Positions 39,979 through 45,111 of a stretch of 45,111 bases of DNA are shown in pieces. Every line of letters begins with the position of its first letter. The first letter of the stretch is position 1. A program made the position numbers and the translations under genes. This stretch comes from Bradyrhizobium genomosp. I (2014) (GTDB lineage Bacteria > Pseudomonadota > Alphaproteobacteria > Rhizobiales > Xanthobacteraceae), in the NCBI RefSeq assembly GCF_000261685.1, contig NZ_AJQE01000177.1, positions 1 through 45,111 on the forward strand, written 5' to 3'. The notes under the pieces are model-generated. The model had not been told where the DNA came from. It did no database searches and saw nothing but the letters and a program-made list of their open reading frames with translations.

Positions 39979-41151
39979 ATGGCCGAGGCTTATATCGTCG
40001 CCGCTGCGCGTACTGCGGGCGGGCGCAAGGGGGGCCGTCTCGCCGGCTGGCATCCGGCCGATCTCGCCGCGAAGGTGCTGGACGAGCTGGTCGATCGCAC
40101 CAAGGTCGACCCGGCCCAGGTCGAGGACGTGATCATGGGCTGCGTGATGCAGGTCGGCGAGCAGTCCAACAACGTCGCGCGCAACGCGGTCATGGCGTCG
40201 AAGCTCCCTGAAAGCGTGCCGGGCACCTCGATCGACCGCCAGTGCGGCTCCTCGCAGCAGGCGCTGCACTTCGCCGCGCAGGCGGTGATGTCGGGTGCGA
40301 TGGACGTGGTGATCGCGGCCGGCGTGGAATCGATGACGCGGGTTCCGATGGGCCTGTCGTCGCAGCTTCCGGCCAAGAACGGCTTTGGCAACTACAAGAG
40401 CCCGGGCATCGAGAAGAAGTATCCGAACATCGTGTTCAGCCAGTTCACCGGCGCGGAGATGATGGCGGAGAAGTACGGCCTCTCGAAGGATGAGCTCGAC
40501 GAGTACTCCTACAACAGCCACCAGCGCGCGATCGCCGCGACGCAGGCCGGTCACTTCAAGAAGGAGATCGTGCCGCTCGAGATCACCCGCGCCGACGGCA
40601 GCAAGGACACCCACCACATCGACGAAGGCATCCGCTTCGACGTCAGCCTCGACGGCATCAAGGGCGTCAAGCTGATCGCCGAGAACGGCAGGCTCTCCGC
40701 CGCCAGCGCCAGCCAGATCTGCGACGGCGCTTCCGGCGTGATGGTCGTGAACGAGCGCGGCCTGAAGCAACTCGGCGTCAAGCCGCTCGCGCGCGTCCAC
40801 CACATGACCATGACCGGCGGCGACCCCGTCATCATGCTGGACGCGCCGCTGCACGCCACCAGGCGCGCGCTGGAGAAGGCCGGCATGAAGATCGGCGACA
40901 TCGACCTGTTCGAGGTCAACGAGGCCTTCGCTTCGGTGCCGACGGCGTGGCTGAAGACCACCGGCGCCGATCCGGAGCGCCTCAACGTCAACGGCGGCGC
41001 CATCGCGCTCGGTCATCCGCTCGGCGGCTCCGGCACAAAGCTGATGACGACGCTGGTCCACGCCCTGCACCAGCGCGGCAAGCGCTATGGCCTGCAGACC
41101 ATGTGCGAAGGCGGCGGCATGGCCAACGTGACGATCGTCGAGCGACTGTAA
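39979..41151 (+). CDS. Thiolase family acetyl-CoA acyltransferase
   Basis: This 390-residue enzyme has the nucleophile Cys89 (DRQCGSSQQAL), His in ALGHPLGGSGTKLM (about 346) and the second Cys in CEGGGMANVTIVERL (about 376). All catalytic residues are intact. It is probably the final cleavage step of the beta-oxidation set, or a biosynthetic condensation in the reverse direction. GAGAG lies 5 bases before the ATG. It is followed by an acyl-CoA synthetase gene after a 121-bp repeat-bearing gap. Confidence 0.9.
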   Translation: MAEAYIVAAARTAGGRKGGRLAGWHPADLAAKVLDELVDRTKVDPAQVEDVIMGCVMQVGEQSNNVARNAVMASKLPESVPGTSIDRQCGSSQQALHFAAQAVMSGAMDVVIAAGVESMTRVPMGLSSQLPAKNGFGNYKSPGIEKKYPNIVFSQFTGAEMMAEKYGLSKDELDEYSYNSHQRAIAATQAGHFKKEIVPLEITRADGSKDTHHIDEGIRFDVSLDGIKGVKLIAENGRLSAASASQICDGASGVMVVNERGLKQLGVKPLARVHHMTMTGGDPVIMLDAPLHATRRALEKAGMKIGDIDLFEVNEAFASVPTAWLKTTGADPERLNVNGGAIALGHPLGGSGTKLMTTLVHALHQRGKRYGLQTMCEGGGMANVTIVERL

Positions 41152-41163
41152 GAAAAAACAAAA

Positions 41164-41256
41164 GCGAGTAGTGAGTGGCGAGTAGCCGAATGGTGAGTAG
41201 GCGAAGAGCGGTTTTGGCCCTTCTTCCCTATTCGCCATTGGCTACTCGCCATTCGC
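41164..41256. repeat. GCGAGTAG-type inverted repeat
   Basis: The left arm (GTGAGTGGCGAGTAGCCGAATG) recurs inverted in the right arm (CATTGGCTACTCGCCATTCGC) around about 35 bases. The arms are built of short GCGAGTAG/GCGAATGG units. Single copy in this window. Confidence 0.65.
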
Positions 41257-41272
41257 GTTTTGAGGAAACGCC

Positions 41273-42817
41273 ATGACCCACCCCTCCATCCACGCCCGCA
41301 CCACGCCCGACAAGATCGCCTATCAGATGGCCGGGACCGGCAAGGCGATCACCTATCGCGAGCTCGACGAGCTCTCGAACCAGGGCGCGCAGCTGTTCCG
41401 CTCGCTCGGCTTGAGGGCCGGCGACCACATCGCACTTCTGATGGAAAACCGCCTCGCCTTCATGGAAATCTGCTGGGCGGCGCAACGCAGCGGGCTCTAT
41501 TACACCGCGATCAGCCGCTATCTGAAGCAGGACGAGATCGACTACATCATCGCCGATTGCGGCGCCAAGGTCGTCATCACCACGCCGAAATGCGCCGACC
41601 AGATCAAAGGCCTGATCAAGGGTGCGGCAGGCGAGCCGATCTTCTACATGATGGACGAGCCGTCGCCCGGCTTCCGTTCCTACGACAAGGAAGCGGGTGC
41701 GCAGCCGACCACGTCGATCGCGGACGAGGTCGCCGGCTACGACATGCTGTATTCGTCGGGCACGACCGGCCGGCCCAAAGGCATCAAGAAGGCCTTCGAG
41801 GGAAACAGGATTGACGTGCCGAACGCCTTCCTGCGCGTGCTCTGCGCCGACATGTGCGGCATGAACGCGGAGAGCACCTATCTGTCGCCGGCGCCGCTGT
41901 ATCACGCGGCTCCCCTGCGCTTCAACATGATGGCGATCGTGCTCGGCGGTACCTCCATCATCATGGAGCACTTCGATGCCGAAGAGTTCCTGAAGCTGGT
42001 CGAGAAATACAAGGTCACCCAATCGCAGCTGGTCCCGACCATGTTCGTCCGCATGCTGAAGCTGCCGGACGATGTGCGCACCAAGTACGACGTCTCCACG
42101 CTGAAGGGCGCGATCCACGCCGCCGCGCCCTGCCCCATCGACGTCAAGGCCAGGATGATCGAATGGTGGGGACCGATCCTGATCGAGTATTACGCGGGCT
42201 CGGAAGGCAACGGCGTCACCGTCTGCAACTCGCAGCAATGGTTGGAGCATCGCGGCAGCGTCGGCCGCGCCGTGGTCGGCAAGATCAAGATTCTGGACGA
42301 GAACGACGAGGAGCAGCCGACGGGCGAGATCGGCACGGTCTACTTCGCCGACGCGCCCGCCTTCACCTATCACAACGACCCCGAGAAGACGAAGAAGGCC
42401 TACAACGCCAAGGGATGGTCGACGCTCGGCGATGTCGGCTATCTCGACAAGGACGGCTTCCTCTATCTCACCGACCGCAAGTCCTACATGATCATCTCGG
42501 GCGGGGTGAACATCTACCCGCAGGAGACCGAGGACGTGCTGATCACGCACCCTGACGTCGCCGACGTCGCGGTGTTCGGCGTGCCGAACGAGGAGATGGG
42601 TGAGGAAGTGAAGGCGGTGGTGCAGCCGCACGACATGACGCGCGCCGGCAAGGCGCTCGAGGCCGATTTGATCGCCTATTGCAAGGGCCGCCTCTCCGCG
42701 ATCAAATGCCCACGCTCGATCGATTTCGAAGCCGAGCTGCCGCGCACGCCCACGGGAAAGCTGGTGAAGCGGCATCTGCGCGACAAATACTGGCCGAAGA
42801 CCGCGGCGAAGATTTAG
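41273..42817 (+). CDS. Acyl-CoA synthetase, FadD-like
   Basis: This is a 514-residue AMP-forming ligase. The phosphate loop is YSSGTTGRPKGIKKA, the motif YYAGSEGNGVT follows, then the hinge TLGDVGYLDKDGFLYLTDRKSYMIISGGVNIYPQE and the catalytic Lys in LPRTPTGKLVKR. It activates a carboxylic acid for the adjacent thiolase pathway. It clusters by motif with medium/bulky-chain ligases, though substrate is unknown. AGGA lies 6 bases before the ATG; no terminator is seen between it and the thiolase. Confidence 0.87.
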   Translation: MTHPSIHARTTPDKIAYQMAGTGKAITYRELDELSNQGAQLFRSLGLRAGDHIALLMENRLAFMEICWAAQRSGLYYTAISRYLKQDEIDYIIADCGAKVVITTPKCADQIKGLIKGAAGEPIFYMMDEPSPGFRSYDKEAGAQPTTSIADEVAGYDMLYSSGTTGRPKGIKKAFEGNRIDVPNAFLRVLCADMCGMNAESTYLSPAPLYHAAPLRFNMMAIVLGGTSIIMEHFDAEEFLKLVEKYKVTQSQLVPTMFVRMLKLPDDVRTKYDVSTLKGAIHAAAPCPIDVKARMIEWWGPILIEYYAGSEGNGVTVCNSQQWLEHRGSVGRAVVGKIKILDENDEEQPTGEIGTVYFADAPAFTYHNDPEKTKKAYNAKGWSTLGDVGYLDKDGFLYLTDRKSYMIISGGVNIYPQETEDVLITHPDVADVAVFGVPNEEMGEEVKAVVQPHDMTRAGKALEADLIAYCKGRLSAIKCPRSIDFEAELPRTPTGKLVKRHLRDKYWPKTAAKI

Positions 42818-42821
42818 AGGT

Positions 42822-42944
42822 CTCGTATCCCGGACGCGGCGCAGCGCGCAGCGGTGCGCCGCAGAGCCGGGACCCACCTCGCTTGAGTTCTGGGCCCCGG
42901 CTCAGCAGTGCAGCACTTCGTGCCGCACTGCGTCCGGGGCACGA
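42822..42944. repeat. Dispersed palindromic repeat, CGTGCCCCGG class
   Basis: TCGTATCCCGGACGCGGCG at the left and GCGTCCGGGGCACGA at the right, with GCCGGGACCCACCT / GGGCCCCGGCTC inside. It lies between the convergent stops of the ligase and ogt genes. Confidence 0.8.
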
Positions 42945-42955
42945 GACCGTTGGCC

Positions 42956-43498
42956 TCAATCGAACAAGCTCGGCGTGTGGTTTACCAGCGCGCCTTCGAT
43001 CTCGAGCATCTTCAGCTTCGTCACCACGCCGCCATTTGCCGAGAAGCCGCCGGGCTTGTTGCCGGCCGCCAGCACACGATGGCACGGCACGACAATGGGG
43101 CACGGATTGCGGCCGAGCGCCTGGCCGACGTCGCGCGACAGCTGGACGCCGCCGAGCTGCTTGGCGATGTCGCCATAGGTGATGGTCTTGCCCGGCGGAA
43201 TCGCGCGGGCGATCTCGTAGACGCCGCGATTGAACTCGGGCACCCCGTCGAGATCGAGCGGGATGTCGGTGAGGTCGTCCGGCTCGCCCGCGAGCAGTTT
43301 TGTCATGCGGTCGATCGCCTGCTGCACCTCGGCGGTCGGCTCAGCCTCGCTGGCATCAGCGTGGCGCTGGTGGATGCGGGTGCGGATCTTCTGCTCGCCG
43401 CCCATCGGCAATTGCGTGCCGTTGATGCCGCGCGGGCCCCAGGCGATCGCGCACAGGCCGATCCGGGTGTCGAACAGGGCAAAATGCTGGTCGGTCAT
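42956..43498 (-). CDS. ogt: Methylated-DNA--protein-cysteine methyltransferase
   Basis: This 180-residue repair protein has the acceptor Cys139 in IVVPCHRV, preceded by GRNPCP, with the helix-turn-helix residue pattern TITYGDIAKQLGG. It removes alkyl groups from O6-guanine by transferring them to its own Cys and is used once. The start at 43498 fits. An upstream in-frame extension to 43663 lacks family features. There is no Ada domain, so this is the stand-alone Ogt type. Confidence 0.9.
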   Translation of the reverse strand: MTDQHFALFDTRIGLCAIAWGPRGINGTQLPMGGEQKIRTRIHQRHADASEAEPTAEVQQAIDRMTKLLAGEPDDLTDIPLDLDGVPEFNRGVYEIARAIPPGKTITYGDIAKQLGGVQLSRDVGQALGRNPCPIVVPCHRVLAAGNKPGGFSANGGVVTKLKMLEIEGALVNHTPSLFD

Positions 43499-43631
43499 GG
43501 CTAGGTTCCTGGCTTGCTTCCGTTGCAGGCCCCCACTTTGAATTCCCGCCAAATCTAGGCTTGGAAATAGTTGCGATCCACCCGGTTTCCGGGAATCTTG
43601 CACAGGAGTTCCAATTCCTCGCGAGCCCTGA

Positions 43632-44447
43632 ATGCAAAGCCTCCACGTCAACGGATACGACATGCCCTATCTCGACGTGGGCGAAGACAGAGCCCGTCCG
43701 CTGGTCTGCGTGCACGGCTCGCTCAACGACTTCCGCGTCTGGGGCTGCGTGCTCGGCCCGCTGTCGCGGCGGCATCGGGTGATCGCCGTCAGCCTGCGGC
43801 ACTTCTTCCCGGAGCGCTGGGACGGCCTCGGTGACACCTATTCAATCGCCCAGCACGTCGAGGACGTCATCGCCTTCATCGACGAGCTCGATCTCGGCCC
43901 CGTCGATCTGATGGGCCATTCCCGCGGCGGGCACATCTGTTTTCGCGTCGCTCAGCAGCGCCCCGATTTGTTGCGCCGGCTCGTTCTGGCCGAGCCCGGC
44001 GGCGAGCTCGATGCGAGCCTCGACCCTGATTATGTCGGCGGCCCCTCGCCGCTGCTGGCGCGCTTCACCGCCTCGGCCGAGAAGATCGCGGCGGGCGACG
44101 TCGACGGCGGCCTTGCCGTCTTCGTCGACACGCTGGAGGGCGCCGGCACTTGGCCGCGCCTACCGGCGATGGTGAAGCAGAACCTGCGCGACAACGCCAT
44201 GACACTGATCGGCCAGGTCCGCGACGACCGCCCGCCATTCTCGAAGGCGGATGCGGAGTCCATCAAAATTCCGACACTGTTCATCCTGGGCGCGCGGACC
44301 AAGGGCCTGCTGCCGAAGGTGCTGCACGCGCTGGCCGCGCATGTACCCTATTCGAAGACGGCGATCATCCCGAATGCGACGCATCCGATGTTCGAGCAGG
44401 CGCCGCAGAAATACTCCGAAGTGGTTCTGGATTTTCTGGCGAGCTGA
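43632..44447 (+). CDS. Alpha/beta hydrolase, first of a tandem pair
   Basis: This 271-residue alpha/beta hydrolase has HGSLNDFRVW (oxyanion loop), the nucleophile elbow LMGHSRGGHICFR with Ser at about residue 98, the Asp-bearing strand LFILGARTKGLL, and His in NATHPMFEQAP. The substrate is unknown; esters, lactones or aromatic-ring cleavage products are all possible. The next gene, 2 bp away, is a close paralog. Confidence 0.85.
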   Translation: MQSLHVNGYDMPYLDVGEDRARPLVCVHGSLNDFRVWGCVLGPLSRRHRVIAVSLRHFFPERWDGLGDTYSIAQHVEDVIAFIDELDLGPVDLMGHSRGGHICFRVAQQRPDLLRRLVLAEPGGELDASLDPDYVGGPSPLLARFTASAEKIAAGDVDGGLAVFVDTLEGAGTWPRLPAMVKQNLRDNAMTLIGQVRDDRPPFSKADAESIKIPTLFILGARTKGLLPKVLHALAAHVPYSKTAIIPNATHPMFEQAPQKYSEVVLDFLAS

Positions 44448-44449
44448 CC

Positions 44450-45111
44450 ATGCAGACATTGCGCGTCAACGGTTACGACATGGCCTATCTCGAAGTCGGA
44501 AGCGGCCCGCCGCTGGTTTGCGTGCACGGCACGCTCGGTGATTTCCGCACCTGGTATTCGGTCCTGGGCCCACTTTCGAAGGCACATCGGGTGATCTCGG
44601 TCAGCCTGCGGCACTTCTTCCCCGAGCATTGGGATGCCGTCGGCGACGACTACAAGATGGCGCAGCATGTCGCCGACGTGATCGCGTTCATCGAGCAGGT
44701 CAGGCCCGGCCCGGTCGATCTGATGGGCCATTCGCGCGGCGGGCACATCGCCTTTCGCGTGGCGCAGGCGCGGCCGGATCTGCTGCGCAAACTGGTGCTG
44801 GCCGAGCCGGGCGGCGATCTCGACTCATCCCTGCCGGTCCCCGAAGGCACACCCGCGCATCCGCCGCTGGCGGCCCGCACCGCGCGATCGGTCGAGATGA
44901 TCCGCGGCGGTGACATCGAGGGCGCGCTGCAAAATTTCTACGAAGGCATCGAAGGCGACGGCTCCTGGCGGCGCGTGCCCGCCGCGGCGAAGCAGCAACT
45001 CCGCGACAACGCACTCACCTTCATCGGTCAGATCAACGAGCAGCGCCGGCCCTACACGCTCAGCGACGCGCAGGCGATCAGGACGCCGACGCTGCTGATC
45101 GGCGGGGGGGC
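44450..45111 (+). CDS. Alpha/beta hydrolase, paralog, cut by window end
   Basis: From ATG 44450 the frame stays open to the last base (220 codons seen). It mirrors the preceding gene: MQTLRVNGYDMAYLEVG against MQSLHVNGYDMPYLDVG, HGTLGDFRTW, and LMGHSRGGHIAFR. The acidic and His regions lie beyond the edge. The window closes inside a G-rich run, so the reading frame of its last few codons should be treated with care. Confidence 0.82.
   Translation, partial: MQTLRVNGYDMAYLEVGSGPPLVCVHGTLGDFRTWYSVLGPLSKAHRVISVSLRHFFPEHWDAVGDDYKMAQHVADVIAFIEQVRPGPVDLMGHSRGGHIAFRVAQARPDLLRKLVLAEPGGDLDSSLPVPEGTPAHPPLAARTARSVEMIRGGDIEGALQNFYEGIEGDGSWRRVPAAAKQQLRDNALTFIGQINEQRRPYTLSDAQAIRTPTLLIGGG

Overview
The window is about 45 kb of GC-rich chromosome. 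It most resembles Bradyrhizobium or a close relative in the Alphaproteobacteria. The basis is the adjacent phyR, nepR and ecfG general-stress genes, DUF3551 and BA14K small secreted proteins, dispersed CATTCCGGGG-type palindromes, a TGTTATA-type Zur operator, and many acyl-CoA genes. No rRNA, tRNA, CRISPR array, transposase or phage gene was seen. The species call is inference from gene content, not a database match.

Region 1 (1-7.3 kb) looks like a zinc and metal homeostasis block read on the minus strand. A 17-bp perfect palindrome that fits a Zur operator lies directly in front of a 78-residue His-rich membrane peptide. An ABC transporter follows (ATPase, permease, binding protein), then a COG0523/CobW GTPase with a His-rich loop, a WD40 protein translationally coupled to it, and an MgtC-like membrane protein. 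Upstream of the operator lie two overlapping genes that look like the two halves of a PF03773 permease.

Region 2 (7.3-13 kb) holds an Fe-type superoxide dismutase with a GGAAC-N17-CGTT promoter, which is the EcfG signature. GNAT, MATE, DUF2147, DUF3095 and ribbon-helix-helix-like genes follow.

Region 3 (13-17.3 kb) is a compact four-gene minus-strand cluster: FATP-type acyl-CoA synthetase, discrete acyl carrier protein, stand-alone adenylating ligase and SDR reductase. It reads as an uncharacterised ACP-tethered acyl pathway. A decayed TctC/Bug-type binding-protein tail follows at 17.4-17.6 kb.

Region 4 (17.6-28.6 kb) has an SGNH hydrolase, two tandem DUF3551 genes, htpG with a heat-shock-like promoter, small hypothetical genes, a Crp/Fnr regulator, a NarL-type two-component pair, a BA14K protein, and two gene-poor gaps.

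Region 5 (28.7-30.6 kb) is the general stress response locus: phyR divergent from nepR-ecfG. As given, phyR is frameshifted at a run of eight G (C on the coding strand). PhyR would normally capture NepR and free EcfG. The sodB promoter in region 2 is a likely target of this circuit.

Region 6 (30.6-45.1 kb) has a nitroreductase and a catabolic acyl-CoA cluster: three acyl-CoA dehydrogenases, a feruloyl-CoA-synthase-like ligase, an enoyl-CoA hydratase/isomerase and an HSD10-like SDR. A TetR regulator is divergent from a thiolase and a second acyl-CoA ligase. The set could run side-chain beta-oxidation of an aromatic or branched acid. It is followed by ogt and two tandem alpha/beta hydrolases, the second cut by the window end. 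Intergenic palindromic repeats separate most genes here.
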